Positions 1 to 8,612 of a DNA stretch of 64,000 bases are shown here, one piece after another. The translations under genes and the position numbers were made by a program. A model generated the notes under the pieces. The model was not told where the DNA came from. It made no database searches and worked only from the letters and a program-made list of their open reading frames with translations. This DNA comes from Rathayibacter sp. Leaf185 (GTDB taxonomy: Bacteria; Actinomycetota; Actinomycetes; Actinomycetales; Microbacteriaceae): contig NZ_LMPP01000009.1 in the NCBI RefSeq assembly GCF_001423885.1, positions 124,022 through 188,021 of the forward strand, given 5' to 3'. How positions within the stretch are numbered: the stretch's first letter is position 1; every line of letters begins with the position of its first letter.

Positions 1-161
1 AGCCGGGCGCCCCCGCCGATTCCGCCGAGCGGCTCGCCGTTCTGCTGGTCGAGGCCGCCCGCTGGCAGGGCCTCGCGGCGGTCGAGGTCGTCGGGCGCGG
101 CACCCTCGCTCCGGCCCTCCTCGCAGCGCTGTCTCTCCACCACGCCGAGGTCGTCGCATGA
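1..161 (+). CDS. 3' end of an unrecognised gene (partial)
   Basis: An open frame runs in from the left edge (first full codon at base 3) and stops with TGA at 159-161, giving about 52 residues. The tail is rich in Ala, Leu and Val and contains the stretch RLAVLLVEAARWQGL, compatible with the end of a folded cytosolic domain, but I do not recognise the family. Its stop overlaps the next gene's start as ATGA, so the two are probably co-transcribed and translationally coupled. This makes it the likely partner or target of the following TetR-type regulator. The function cannot be told from this fragment. Confidence 0.55.
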   Translation, partial: PGAPADSAERLAVLLVEAARWQGLAAVEVVGRGTLAPALLAALSLHHAEVVA

Positions 162-778
162 GCGCGGTCACTCCGCAGCGTCAGGGGACGATCGCTCTGG
201 CGCTCTCCGAGAAGTGCGTGGCCCTCCTCCTCGAGCGTGGAACGGTGAAGGGCGTCAGCTCGATCGATCTCGCGCACGCCGCCGGGATCTCGCTGCGCAC
301 CTTCCACCGCTATCTCGGCGGCAAGGAGGACTGCGTGCGTCCCGTCCTCTACGCGGCGATCGCGGCGATGGGGCGCGCGCTCACGGCCCGCCCGGCCTCC
401 GAGTCCCTCAACACAGCGCTGGGTGCCGCCTTCGCTGCCGCGGCCTCGGGCCCCCAGCTCGAGCGCACGCTCAAGCTGATCCCGCTTCTCACCGAGACGC
501 CCGCCATGCGAGCGGTCTGGGCGCAGTCGCTGCACGACGGCGAGGCCGCCCTCACTCCGAGCATCGCCGAGCGGATGGGCCTCGCCCCTGCCGCGTATCC
601 GCGCGCCGCCGTGCTCGCCACCGTCGTGCTCGCGCTGGTGCGCCGCGCCCTCGTCGACGCCGTCGCGACGGGGAGCGACCCCGCACCCGTCTTCGAGGAG
701 TATCTGACCACGCTCGACGGCGGGCCGCTCGCAGCGACGCCTCCGATCCCGGCACCGGTCGAGGAGTACGACATCTAG
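158..778 (+). CDS. TetR/AcrR-family transcriptional regulator
   Basis: The 206-residue protein has the TetR layout: a short N-terminal DNA-binding domain and an all-helical C-terminal ligand/dimerisation domain. The helix-turn-helix lies at about residues 34-53 (SSIDLAHAAGISLRTFHRYL), with the TetR-typical Phe/Tyr-rich recognition helix followed by a GGKEDC turn. The length is normal. The ATG at 158 overlaps the TGA of the partial upstream gene, so it is probably translated from that mRNA. The gene ends 35 bp before the convergently transcribed htpX. The ligand is unknown; by family habit it would repress its own operon. The C-terminal domain is too variable to suggest an effector. Confidence 0.85.
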   Translation: MSAVTPQRQGTIALALSEKCVALLLERGTVKGVSSIDLAHAAGISLRTFHRYLGGKEDCVRPVLYAAIAAMGRALTARPASESLNTALGAAFAAAASGPQLERTLKLIPLLTETPAMRAVWAQSLHDGEAALTPSIAERMGLAPAAYPRAAVLATVVLALVRRALVDAVATGSDPAPVFEEYLTTLDGGPLAATPPIPAPVEEYDI

Positions 779-813
779 CGAGAGCTCGAGGACGGCGGCT
801 CAGAAACGGAGGC

Positions 814-1692
814 TCAGAAGCGCGAGCCCATCTCGCTGAGCCGCGCGACGCGGTCGGCGATGGGCGGATGCGTGGCGAAGAGACGTGAGATCGCGCTCGG
901 CTTCGCCGGGTCCGCGATCCACAGGTGCGCCATCGCGCTGTTCTGCTTGCGCATCGGGCGCCCGGCCGACTCGAGCTTGAGCAGGGCGCTGGCCAGCGCA
1001 TCCGGATGCCGGGTGGTCAGGGCACTCGTCGCATCGGCGAGGTACTCGCGCTGGCGCGAGATCGAGAGCTGCACGACGGTGGCCACGATCGGGGCGAGCA
1101 CCATCGAGACCAGGCCGACGACGAGCAGGATCGGATTGCCGCCGCCGTTGTTGCGGTTGCCGCCGAAGAACGCGAAACGGAGGAAGACGTCCGAGAGGAA
1201 GCCGACCGCGACGACGAGGCCGAAGACGATCATCGAGACGCGGATGTCGTAGTTGCGGACGTGCCCGAGCTCGTGCGCCATGACGCCCTCGAGCTCGGCG
1301 TCGTCCATGATCGCCAGGAGTCCAGTGGTCGCCGCGACGACCGCGTGCTCGGGATCGCGGCCGGTCGCGAAGGCGTTGGGCGCCGGATCGTCGATCAGGT
1401 ACACCTTCGGCATCGGAGTGCCGGTCGTGATCGACAGGTTCTCGACGATGCGGTACAGCCGCGGCTCGTCCGACCTCTCGATCGGCACGCCCCCGCTGAG
1501 GGTGACGGCCTGGCCCGCCGCGAAGAAGTACTGGAACACGGCGTACGCCGCCGCCACGATCAGCACCACGACGACGATCGTCGTGCTGCGGTAGATCGCG
1601 GAGGCGAGCGCGCCGAGACCGCCGATGATCACCAGGAAGAGGACGAGGATCAGAACGGTGTTGCGCTTGTTCTTCGCGATCGCGCTGTACAC
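814..1692 (-). CDS. htpX: M48-family membrane zinc metallopeptidase (HtpX-like)
   Basis: A 292-residue membrane protease of the HtpX/M48 family, which degrades misfolded membrane proteins. The zinc site is visible: HELGH at residues 140-144 provides two His ligands and the catalytic Glu, and E216 in QREYLADA fits the third ligand. Hydrophobic segments lie near residues 11-32, 37-58, 152-170 and 187-208, the usual two-before, two-after arrangement. The start is GTG at 1692, preceded by AGAGG, and the MYSAIAKNKR opening matches family N-termini. It starts 9 nt after the lemA stop, so lemA-htpX is a two-gene operon, a pairing widespread in bacteria. Confidence 0.92.
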   Translation of the reverse strand: MYSAIAKNKRNTVLILVLFLVIIGGLGALASAIYRSTTIVVVVLIVAAAYAVFQYFFAAGQAVTLSGGVPIERSDEPRLYRIVENLSITTGTPMPKVYLIDDPAPNAFATGRDPEHAVVAATTGLLAIMDDAELEGVMAHELGHVRNYDIRVSMIVFGLVVAVGFLSDVFLRFAFFGGNRNNGGGNPILLVVGLVSMVLAPIVATVVQLSISRQREYLADATSALTTRHPDALASALLKLESAGRPMRKQNSAMAHLWIADPAKPSAISRLFATHPPIADRVARLSEMGSRF

Positions 1693-1701
1693 CGGAGGCC
1701 T

Positions 1702-2268
1702 CTAGAACTGGACGCGCGGGGGCTCCGAGATCGCGGCGAGATCGCCGACCTCGAAGAACTCGCGCTCCGAGAAGCCGAGCCGGCGCGAGAAGAGCGTGTT
1801 GGGGAACACCTTCACCTTTGTGTTCATCTCGCGCACGCCTCCGTTGTAGAAGCGGCGCGCGGCCTGGACCTTGTCCTCCGTGTCGACCAGCTCGCCCTGC
1901 AGCTGCAGGAAGTTCTGGCTGGCCTGGAGCTGCGGGTAGGCCTCGGCGACGGCGAAGATCGAGCGGAGGGCCTTCTGCATGTGGTCCTCCGCGGCGGAGG
2001 CCTCCGCCGGCCCCTCGGCCGAGAGCGTCTCGGCGCGAGCCCGCGTCACCGACTCGAAGACCTGCCGCTCGTGGGCGGCGTAGCCCTTCACCGAGTCGAT
2101 CACGTTCGGGATCAGATCGGCCCGCCTCTTGAGCTGGACGGTGATGTCGCTCCAGGCCTCGTCGACGCGGACATTGAGAGTCACGAGCGAGTTGTACGTC
2201 GCCCACAGGTACACCCCGAGGACGACGACGAGGGCCACGACGATGATGAGCGGGACGAGCCATTCCAT
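1702..2268 (-). CDS. lemA: LemA family membrane-anchored protein
   Basis: A 188-residue LemA-family protein: one N-terminal membrane anchor (about residues 3-25) and a helical domain with the family hallmark of long amphipathic helices, including the conserved LKRRADLIPNVIDSVKGYA block. The frame is open further upstream, but the ATG at 2268 gives the family's standard start directly before the anchor, and a TACACT hexamer sits 7 nt upstream of it, so the start is well supported. It is the first gene of lemA-htpX. LemA proteins are found beside HtpX-type proteases; a scaffold or substrate-presenting role is suspected, but no biochemical activity is established. Confidence 0.9.
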   Translation of the reverse strand: MEWLVPLIIVVALVVVLGVYLWATYNSLVTLNVRVDEAWSDITVQLKRRADLIPNVIDSVKGYAAHERQVFESVTRARAETLSAEGPAEASAAEDHMQKALRSIFAVAEAYPQLQASQNFLQLQGELVDTEDKVQAARRFYNGGVREMNTKVKVFPNTLFSRRLGFSEREFFEVGDLAAISEPPRVQF

Positions 2269-2275
2269 GCCGACA

Positions 2276-2281
2276 AGTGTA
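2276..2281 (-). promoter_or_regulatory. -10-like hexamer for lemA (leaderless type)
   Basis: TACACT on the minus strand ends 7 nt before the lemA ATG, which places the transcription start on or beside the start codon. No convincing -35 hexamer is seen. Confidence 0.5.
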
Positions 2282-2360
2282 GGAGTGAGGGCTCGCCCCG
2301 CCCTGCCGGTTCGGCGCATTCGCAGTGTCGCTGCGGTTGCGTGCCCGGCGTCGAGCCGGG

Positions 2361-2939
2361 CTACTTGAGGGTCTTCTGCATCAGGACGGTGCTGAGCCAG
2401 CGCTCGAACTTGAAGCCGACGCGACCCATGCGGCCGACCTCGACGAAGCCGTACTGCGCGTGCATGCCGAGCGACGCCTCCGCGCCCTTGTCGGCGATGA
2501 CGGCCATGATCTGACGGATGCCGACGGCCTTCGAGCGCTCGAGCAGCTCGGACATCAGCGCCTTGCCGAGGCCCTTGCCCGTCGAGGCCGCGCGCAGGTA
2601 GATCGAGTTCTCGACAGTGAAGCGGTAGGCGCGCTTCGAGGACCACGGTGACACCATCGCGTAGCCGAGGATCTGACCCGAGGGCGAGACGGCGACGATG
2701 AACGGGAGTCCCAGCTTCTGGTTCCGGGTGTACTTCGTGCGCCACTCCTTGAGCGTCGAGTCGTCCTCGTCGAAGGTGACGACCGTGTTGCGCACGTAGT
2801 GGTTGTAGATCTCGCGGATGTCGGGGAGGTCTTCTTCGCGCACCTCGCGGATCTCGAACGAGAAGTCGGGCTCGGGCGCCGGCGCCTTCCGCAGGTGCGG
2901 CGGCAGGACTCGACGTCGCTCGTACTCTTCCTCGAGCAT
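2361..2939 (-). CDS. GNAT-family N-acetyltransferase
   Basis: A 192-residue cytosolic GCN5-type acetyltransferase resembling the phosphinothricin/methionine-sulfone acetyltransferase branch. After an acidic-basic leader of about 28 residues the domain starts (FEIREVREEDLPDIREIYNHY). The acetyl-CoA pyrophosphate loop appears as TGKGLGKAL at about residues 120-128, and the late segment has the branch's YGFVEVGRMGRVGFKF pattern. The start has a good ribosome site (AAGGAG, 8 nt from ATG), with TACGCT at 2988-2983 as a candidate -10, giving a leader of about 37 nt. It stands alone between lemA and ung. The natural substrate cannot be inferred; resistance to an amino-acid analogue is one option, protein or amine acetylation another. 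Confidence 0.85.
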   Translation of the reverse strand: MLEEEYERRRVLPPHLRKAPAPEPDFSFEIREVREEDLPDIREIYNHYVRNTVVTFDEDDSTLKEWRTKYTRNQKLGLPFIVAVSPSGQILGYAMVSPWSSKRAYRFTVENSIYLRAASTGKGLGKALMSELLERSKAVGIRQIMAVIADKGAEASLGMHAQYGFVEVGRMGRVGFKFERWLSTVLMQKTLK

Positions 2940-3021
2940 CTTCTGCTCTCCTTCCGACGATCCGGGTCAGGCGATCCGAGTCAGCGTAGCGGCGAGCGGT
3001 CTCCGCGCGCCGACACCGCGA

Positions 3022-3708
3022 TCACGGCGCGATGCTCCAGTCGACCGGCTCCGCGCCGCGCTCGACGAGCAGGTCGTTCGCCCGGCTGAACGGCCGGGAG
3101 CCGAAGAAGCCGCGCGACGCCGACAGCGGGCTCGGGTGGGCGCTCTCGACGATGCCCGCATCGCCGAGCAGCGGCCGGAGGTTCGCGGCGTCGCGGCCCC
3201 AGAGGATCGCGACGAGCGGCTGGTCGCGGGCCGCGAGCGTCCTGATGGCGTGCTCGGTGACCGCCTCCCAGCCCTTGCCCCGGTGCGACGCCGGTGCGCC
3301 CGGTGCGACGGTGAGCACGCGGTTGAGCAGCATCACGCCGTTCCGGGTCCAGTCGCCGAGGTCCCCGTGCGCGGGCGTCGCGACGCCGAGGTCGTCGTGC
3401 AGCTCGCGGTAGATGTTCGCCAGGCTCCGAGGAACGGGGCGGACGTGCCGCTCGACCGCGAAGGACAGTCCGATCGGGTGCCCGGGCGTCGGATAGGGAT
3501 CCTGCCCGACGACCAGGACGCGGACGCCGGCGAGCGGGGCCGCGAAGGCGCGGAGCACGTCCTTGCCCGCGGGGAGGTAGGACCGGCCGGCCGCCACCTC
3601 CGCGCGGAGGAAGTCGCCCATCCGCGCGATGTCCGGGCCGACAGGCGCGAGCGCCTCGGCCCAGCCGCGGTCGATCAGGCCGGCCTCGGCCAGCTCCTGC
3701 AGCTCCAC
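3022..3708 (-). CDS. ung: uracil-DNA glycosylase, family 1
   Basis: Ung excises uracil from DNA, arising by cytosine deamination or dUTP incorporation, and starts base-excision repair. The 228-residue protein carries the family 1 signatures: the water-activating loop GQDPYP at 68-73 (catalytic D70) and the Leu intercalation/His loop HPSPLSA from H191. The length is normal. It begins 4 nt after the stop of the S51-like gene and is the last gene of a three-gene operon with a phosphoribosyltransferase, an unusual set of neighbours linking base salvage and DNA repair. Confidence 0.95.
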   Translation of the reverse strand: MELQELAEAGLIDRGWAEALAPVGPDIARMGDFLRAEVAAGRSYLPAGKDVLRAFAAPLAGVRVLVVGQDPYPTPGHPIGLSFAVERHVRPVPRSLANIYRELHDDLGVATPAHGDLGDWTRNGVMLLNRVLTVAPGAPASHRGKGWEAVTEHAIRTLAARDQPLVAILWGRDAANLRPLLGDAGIVESAHPSPLSASRGFFGSRPFSRANDLLVERGAEPVDWSIAP

Positions 3709-3712
3709 GCTG

Positions 3713-4435
3713 TCAGCTCGCGAGTGTCGCGACGACGACGCCCGACGAGCCTCCGCTGACGCGCCAGACGGAGCCGGCGCCGCGCACCTGCAGCGCTCCC
3801 GTGCCGACGGTCAGCACGGTCGACTCGTCGATCGCGACGCCTCCGTCGACCAGCCCCGCCTCGACGGCCGCCACGAGGCGCCCGAGGGTGCCCCACTGCG
3901 CAGCGTGCACATCGATCGAGACGTCGACCAGGCCGATCCCCTCGAGGACCGTCACCTCGTCGAGCTCCTCGGACGCCTGCTCCGGAGCGACGACGACCCC
4001 GCCGACGCGGAACCCGCCGACGATCGCCCGATCGGCCGCGACGGCGGCGCCCGCCGAGAAGCCGGCGTAGGGCACTCCGGAGGAGACCAGGTCGCGCAGC
4101 GTCGCGAAGGACGGCTCGAGCGCGTCGCGGAAGGCGGGCGTGAGGCCGCCTCCGACGAAGATCCCGTCGACGCCGTCGAAGACCGCGGGGTCGATGCGAC
4201 CGCCCTCCGGCTTCAGCACGGCGACCGGCTCGAGCGGGCCGACCGAAGCGAGGAGGGTGGAGTAGTGGGCGTAGGCCTCGGACCCGAGTCCGTCGTGCAC
4301 GACGACGATCGCGATGCGCGGCCCCTCGATGCGACCGGCGTCGACGGCGCGGGTCCGGGCCTCGGCGAGGAACGCGGAGTAGAGCTGCGCGTCGTGCTCC
4401 GCGCCCCCGCCGCCGCCGATCAGGTGGACGCTCAC
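3713..4435 (-). CDS. S51-like (peptidase E/cyanophycinase superfamily) hydrolase
   Basis: A 240-residue cytosolic protein of the class I glutamine-amidotransferase-like fold, branch of peptidase E and cyanophycinase. The serine nucleophile elbow is GFSAGA (S127), preceded by the [10 protein letters not shown] loop at about 91-100 that builds the oxyanion region in this family. The frame is open to 4483, but a GTG at 4435 gives the usual VHLIGGGG start and overlaps the TGA of the upstream phosphoribosyltransferase as GTGA. Peptidase E cleaves Asp-X dipeptides; whether this protein does is unproven. It is flanked by the phosphoribosyltransferase and ung in one operon. Confidence 0.78.
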   Translation of the reverse strand: MSVHLIGGGGGAEHDAQLYSAFLAEARTRAVDAGRIEGPRIAIVVVHDGLGSEAYAHYSTLLASVGPLEPVAVLKPEGGRIDPAVFDGVDGIFVGGGLTPAFRDALEPSFATLRDLVSSGVPYAGFSAGAAVAADRAIVGGFRVGGVVVAPEQASEELDEVTVLEGIGLVDVSIDVHAAQWGTLGRLVAAVEAGLVDGGVAIDESTVLTVGTGALQVRGAGSVWRVSGGSSGVVVATLAS

Positions 4436-4962
4436 TCGTCGTCCTCGGCGAGGGCGCCCGCGACCGGGGGCAGCGCCGACCACGGGAAGACGATCCAGCG
4501 CGGGGTGCGGCGCCAGAAGAAGTCGGGCTCGAGCACCGTGCGCGGCTTCGTGTAGAGCGTGACGGTCTGCACCTCGGCACCCATCGCGCGGATGAGCGTC
4601 ACCGAGAGCGCGAGGGTGTGGCCGGAGTCGGACACGTCGTCGACGAGGAGGATCCGCTTGCCGCGGACCGAGGCCTCGTCGAGCAGCGGCGGCAGAACCA
4701 CGGGCTCGGCCAACCGGGCCTCGACGCCGGTGTAGAACTCGACGTTCAGCGCCCCGCAGCTCTTGATCCCGAGGGCGTAGGCGACGGCTCCGGCGAGCAG
4801 GAGCCCGCCGCGGGCGATGGCGACCACGAGCTCGGGTCGGTAGCCGGAGGCGACCACGTCGTCGGCGAGATGGCGAGCGGCGTCACCGAACTCGAGCCAG
4901 CCGAGGACCTCCTTCTCGGTGGCGGCGAGGTGGTCGGCTGAGTCGTCGGCGTCGGAAACCAT
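4432..4962 (-). CDS. phosphoribosyltransferase (purine salvage type)
   Basis: A 176-residue type I phosphoribosyltransferase. The PRPP-binding loop is RILLVDDVSDSGHT at 103-116, with two consecutive acidic residues followed by the SDSGHT turn. The upstream VVAIARGGLLLAG segment is the pyrophosphate-binding loop. The overall pattern is closest to xanthine/hypoxanthine-guanine transferases, which join a free purine base to PRPP, but the hood that decides base specificity is not readable by eye. It is the first gene of a three-gene operon (S51-like hydrolase, ung). A TAGCCT hexamer lies 7 nt before the ATG, suggesting a leaderless transcript. Confidence 0.85.
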   Translation of the reverse strand: MVSDADDSADHLAATEKEVLGWLEFGDAARHLADDVVASGYRPELVVAIARGGLLLAGAVAYALGIKSCGALNVEFYTGVEARLAEPVVLPPLLDEASVRGKRILLVDDVSDSGHTLALSVTLIRAMGAEVQTVTLYTKPRTVLEPDFFWRRTPRWIVFPWSALPPVAGALAEDDE

Positions 4963-4969
4963 GAGGGAC

Positions 4970-4975
4970 AGGCTA
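4970..4975 (-). promoter_or_regulatory. -10-like hexamer for the phosphoribosyltransferase operon
   Basis: TAGCCT on the minus strand, 7 nt before the ATG at 4962. This is leaderless spacing. Confidence 0.5.
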
Positions 4976-5027
4976 GGGCGTCGCGAGCCTCCGCGTCACA
5001 TCGCGGCGCTCGCCGACGCACCCCCCG

Positions 5028-5810
5028 TCAGACCTTCAGCGCGAGCGGTCCCTTCACGACCTTGTGCGGCGCGGCCTGCGCAACGGGCTTGATGGTCACG
5101 AGGTCGAGATTGACGTGCGCGGGCAGCTCGACGGAGGAGACGATCGCCGCCGCGACGTCCTCGGCGACCAGCGGAGCGGGCACCTCGGCGTAGACGGCGT
5201 CGGCCCTCGCCCGGTCGCCGCCGAAGCGCACGAGCGAGAACTCGTCGGTGTGCACCATGCCCGGCGCGATCTCGATGACGCGGATCGGCTCTCCTGCGAG
5301 CTCGAGGCGCAGCACGGCCACGAGCGCGTGCGCCGCGAACTTCGCGGCGTTGTAGCCGCCTCCGCCCTCGTAGGCGACGTGGCCGGCGATCGAGGTGACG
5401 GTGACGATGTCGGCCGAGCCCGCGGAGCCGGAGTCGGCGATGCCCGCGCGCAGCAGCGGCAGCAGAGCGCTCGTGACGAGCTTCACCGAGAGCACGTTGA
5501 TCTCGAACATGCGGGTCCAGTCGGCGGGGTCGGACGCCTCGACCGAGTCGAGTCCGAGGGCTCCGCCTGCGTTGTTCACGAGCGCGTGCACGGGCCCGGT
5601 CGTGGCCAGGTGGTCGCGGAGCGCGTCCACCTGAGCGGCGTCGGTGAGGTCGGCGACGAAGAACCCGGCTCCGGTCTCCACGGCGAGCGCCTCGAGCCGG
5701 TCACGGCGCCGCGCGACCGCGACGACCTCCCAGCCGTGGTCGCGGAACAGGCGGACCGTCGCCGCACCGATCCCTGAACTCGCTCCTGTCACGACGACGC
5801 GTCGAACCAC
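5028..5810 (-). CDS. short-chain dehydrogenase/reductase (classical, YdfG-like)
   Basis: A 260-residue NAD(P)-dependent oxidoreductase with all classical SDR motifs: the dinucleotide loop TGASSGIG at 8-15, NNAGG at 79-83, and the catalytic S140, Y153 and K157 (YNAAK). ARRRDRLE after the second strand has Arg residues favouring NADP over NAD. The closest pattern is the YdfG/serine 3-dehydrogenase group of 3-hydroxy-acid dehydrogenases. The start is GTG at 5810. It is monocistronic, and it is divergent from the membrane acyltransferase, with only 69 bp between their start codons. The substrate cannot be assigned. Confidence 0.85.
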   Translation of the reverse strand: MVRRVVVTGASSGIGAATVRLFRDHGWEVVAVARRRDRLEALAVETGAGFFVADLTDAAQVDALRDHLATTGPVHALVNNAGGALGLDSVEASDPADWTRMFEINVLSVKLVTSALLPLLRAGIADSGSAGSADIVTVTSIAGHVAYEGGGGYNAAKFAAHALVAVLRLELAGEPIRVIEIAPGMVHTDEFSLVRFGGDRARADAVYAEVPAPLVAEDVAAAIVSSVELPAHVNLDLVTIKPVAQAAPHKVVKGPLALKV

Positions 5811-5867
5811 GATCGTCCCCTTCCGTCAAGCCTCGGACACCACCGACTCCGTCGTCGCGCCCAACGC

Positions 5868-5873
5868 TAGTCT
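5868..5873 (+). promoter_or_regulatory. -10-like hexamer for the acyltransferase gene
   Basis: TAGTCT ends 6 nt before the GTG at 5880. No ribosome-binding site is present, consistent with a leaderless mRNA. Confidence 0.45.
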
Positions 5874-5879
5874 GACCGC

Positions 5880-7049
5880 GTGCAGCCCGCCGACCCGGCT
5901 CCCGCCACGGGCGGGGTCGCCGCTCCCCCCAAGCGACGCGTTCCCCTCTGGGACAACGCGCGTTTCGTCTGCGTGACCCTCGTGGTCATCGGGCACGGGA
6001 TCCAGCGGCTCACCGCCAACTCCGACACCTCGCTGATCGTGTACCTGACGATCTACGCGTTCCACATGCCGGCGTTCGCGATCATCTCGGGCTACTTCTC
6101 GAAGGGCGGCCCGCCGAACACGCGGGCGATGCGCCGCGTGATGACCGACATCCTGCTGCCCTACCTGATCATGGAGACGGTCTGGACGCTGGTGCAGTTC
6201 GCCGTCGAGGGCAAGCAGGAGTTCAACCCGACCAAGCCCAGCTGGACCCTCTGGTTCCTGCTCGCGCTCGGCATCTTCCGTCTGGTCCTCCCCTACCTGG
6301 CGCTGCTGCGCTGGCCGCTGCTGATCAGCGTCGTGCTGGCCGTGGGCGTCAGCTACTACGACAACATCGATTCGACGTTCTCCCTCGCTCGCGCCATCGG
6401 GATCCTGCCCTTCTTCGTGTTCGGCTGGCGCCTGCGCACCTGGAAGCTCGGCTCCACGACGCTCATCGACCGCTGGCTCGACCTGAAGCCGGCTCAGCTG
6501 CTGGTCTGGCGTGTCGCTGCGGCGGCGCTCTTCGTCGTCACCGCGATCGTGATGACCGTCAACATCGAGGCCTTCCGGGCCGCGGATCTGCGCTACTGGT
6601 TCTTCTACGACCGCCCGTACGACGCGCTCGGCGAGGCGGAGTGGTGGGCGGGCCTCGTGCGCCTGGGCCTGATGCTGGTCGCGGTCGTGCTCTCGCTCGC
6701 GTTCTTCAGCCTGGTGCCGCGCTCGCGCAGCGCCCTCACGACGTGGGGGCAGTCGACCATGTACGTCTACCTCCTGCACTCGTTCGTCCTCTACCCGCTG
6801 CGGGAGTCGGGGATCCTCTCGGAGGCGGACAGCACCGTCGCGCTGGTCGCGGTGATCGTGTTCTGCGTACTCGTCTCGGTGGTGCTCTCCCTCAGCTGGC
6901 CGCGCACCCTGTTCCACAAGCTCGTCGAGCCGCGCGCCGCGTGGCTGTTCGTCCCGGTGGTCGACGAGCGTCCGGAGCGACCCCGTCGCGCCGACCCCAC
7001 GGGCTCCAAGAGGGACGCGCCCGCTGCGCGGGAGCCCGGCCCCCGCTGA
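5880..7049 (+). CDS. acyltransferase 3 family membrane protein (fucose 4-O-acetylase-like)
   Basis: A 389-residue polytopic inner-membrane protein of the acyltransferase_3 superfamily, which moves acyl groups onto sugars or lipids of the cell surface. The conserved entry motif is present as LWDNARFVCVTLVVIGHGIQ, with the family His followed by Gly, and about ten hydrophobic segments follow. The pattern RVPLWDNAR... and the Ser/Gly-rich second helix (FAIISGYFSKG) are typical of the fucose 4-O-acetylase-like group. The start is GTG at 5880, with a -10-like hexamer 6 nt upstream. The last 35 residues are charged and probably cytosolic. The acceptor is unknown; a cell-wall polysaccharide is the likely target. 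Confidence 0.82.
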   Translation: MQPADPAPATGGVAAPPKRRVPLWDNARFVCVTLVVIGHGIQRLTANSDTSLIVYLTIYAFHMPAFAIISGYFSKGGPPNTRAMRRVMTDILLPYLIMETVWTLVQFAVEGKQEFNPTKPSWTLWFLLALGIFRLVLPYLALLRWPLLISVVLAVGVSYYDNIDSTFSLARAIGILPFFVFGWRLRTWKLGSTTLIDRWLDLKPAQLLVWRVAAAALFVVTAIVMTVNIEAFRAADLRYWFFYDRPYDALGEAEWWAGLVRLGLMLVAVVLSLAFFSLVPRSRSALTTWGQSTMYVYLLHSFVLYPLRESGILSEADSTVALVAVIVFCVLVSVVLSLSWPRTLFHKLVEPRAAWLFVPVVDERPERPRRADPTGSKRDAPAAREPGPR

Positions 7050-7099
7050 GCGGATTACCGCGTGTGTCGGGCGCCCTCGACCCCCTGAGTGCCCGCACC

Positions 7100-7105
7100 T
7101 AGGCT
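7100..7105 (+). promoter_or_regulatory. candidate -10 hexamer for metY
   Basis: TAGGCT lies 54 nt before the metY ATG and predicts a leader of about 47 nt. I see no recognisable SAM riboswitch in this short leader. Confidence 0.4.
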
Positions 7106-7158
7106 CGACGCGGCGGAGAACGGCCTCCGCTCGACGCGACGAACCGATTGGACGCACC

Positions 7159-8487
7159 ATGACCGACCCCACCCAGTGGCAGTTCGAGACCAAGCAGATC
7201 CACTCGGGAGCCGCCCCGGATCCGGTCACCAAGGCCCGCGCGACACCGATCTACCAGACCACCTCGTACGTCTTCGACAACGCCGAGCACGCGAAGAACC
7301 TGTTCGCGCTCGCGGAGTTCGGCAACATCTACACCCGCATCCAGAACCCGACCCAGGCGGTCGTCGAGGAGCGCCTGACCGCGCTCGAGGGTGGATCGGG
7401 AGCACTGCTGCTCGCCTCCGGCCAGGCTGCCGAGACCGCGGCGGTCCTGAACATCGCGCAGGCGGGCGACCACCTCGTCTCGTCGTCGTCGATCTACGGC
7501 GGCACCTACAACCTCTTCAAGTACACGCTCGCCAAGCTCGGCATCGAGACGACCTTCGTCGAGAACCAGGACGACCCGGAGGAGTGGCGCCGCGCCGTCC
7601 GCCCGAACACCAAGCTCTTCTTCGCCGAGACCATCGGCAACCCGAAGATCAACATCCTCGACATCCGCTCGGTCGCCGACGTGGCGCACGCGGCAGGCGT
7701 GCCGCTGATCGTCGACAACACGATCGCGACGCCGTACCTCATCCGCCCCTTCGAGCACGGCGCCGACATCATCGTGCACTCGGCGACCAAGTTCCTCGGC
7801 GGGCACGGAACCGTCATCGGCGGCGCGATCGTCGACGGCGGCACCTTCTCGTGGACCGCGAACGCCGACCGCTTCCCCGGCCTGACCACGCCCGACGAGT
7901 CTTACCACGGCGCCGTGTACACCGCGGCGGTCGGCGACTCCCTCGCCTACATCATCAAGGCGCGCGTGCAGCTGCTGCGCGATCTGGGTGCCTCGATCGC
8001 GCCGGCGAGCGCCTGGCAGCTGATCCAGGGCATCGAGACGCTGTCGCTGCGCATCGAGCGCCACGTGCAGAACGCGCAGGAGATCGCGGAGTACCTCGAG
8101 AACCACTCCGACATCGCGACCGTCAACTACTCGGGTCTGCCCACCTCGCCCTGGTACGCGGCGGCGAACCACTACGCGCCCAAGGGCGTCGGCGCCGTGC
8201 TCTCGTTCGAGCTCAAGGGCGGAGTGGACGCGGGACGCGCCTTCGTCGACTCCCTCACGCTGTTCTCGCACCTCGCGAACATCGGCGACGTGCGCTCGCT
8301 GGTGATCCATCCCGCCTCGACCACGCACTCGCAGCTCAGCCCGGAGCAGCAGCTCACCGCCGGCGTCACGCCGGGCCTGGTGCGCCTCTCGGTCGGGCTC
8401 GAGAGCATCGACGACCTGCGCGCCGATCTCGCGCAGGCGCTGCAGGCGGCCCGCGCCGTCGTGGAGGCGTCGCGCGCCAACGCCTGA
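7159..8487 (+). CDS. metY: O-acetylhomoserine sulfhydrylase (aminocarboxypropyltransferase)
   Basis: A cytosolic PLP enzyme that makes homocysteine from O-acetylhomoserine and sulfide, the direct sulfhydrylation route to methionine. The 442-residue length and N-terminus (FETKQIHSGAAPDP) fit the O-acetylhomoserine sulfhydrylase subgroup of the Cys/Met-metabolism family. The Schiff-base lysine is K211 in HSATKFLGGHG, and D186 in VDNT pairs with the pyridine nitrogen. It precedes metX, which supplies its substrate, by 125 bp. A strong hairpin between them suggests metX is also expressed separately. Confidence 0.94.
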   Translation: MTDPTQWQFETKQIHSGAAPDPVTKARATPIYQTTSYVFDNAEHAKNLFALAEFGNIYTRIQNPTQAVVEERLTALEGGSGALLLASGQAAETAAVLNIAQAGDHLVSSSSIYGGTYNLFKYTLAKLGIETTFVENQDDPEEWRRAVRPNTKLFFAETIGNPKINILDIRSVADVAHAAGVPLIVDNTIATPYLIRPFEHGADIIVHSATKFLGGHGTVIGGAIVDGGTFSWTANADRFPGLTTPDESYHGAVYTAAVGDSLAYIIKARVQLLRDLGASIAPASAWQLIQGIETLSLRIERHVQNAQEIAEYLENHSDIATVNYSGLPTSPWYAAANHYAPKGVGAVLSFELKGGVDAGRAFVDSLTLFSHLANIGDVRSLVIHPASTTHSQLSPEQQLTAGVTPGLVRLSVGLESIDDLRADLAQALQAARAVVEASRANA

Positions 8488-8501
8488 GCCGCTGCGCTCC
8501 G

Positions 8502-8541
8502 ACGGGCGGAGTCCCGCGCCGCGGCGCCGGACTCCGCCCGT
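8502..8541 (+). terminator. metY terminator hairpin
   Basis: Perfect 13-bp arms (ACGGGCGGAGTCC and its complement at 8529-8541) enclose a 14-nt loop, starting 14 nt after the metY stop. It lacks a long T-run, as is common in high-GC genomes. Confidence 0.65.
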
Positions 8542-8612
8542 TCCCGTTGCGGGCTCGATCCACGCGAGGGCGGACGTAACAATGGGGCGGCTCGTCGACA
8601 GGCCGTGACACG

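Noticed and set aside
7050-7158. SAM riboswitch upstream of metY
   Set aside because: The leader predicted from TAGGCT is only about 47 nt and contains no recognisable SAM aptamer helices.
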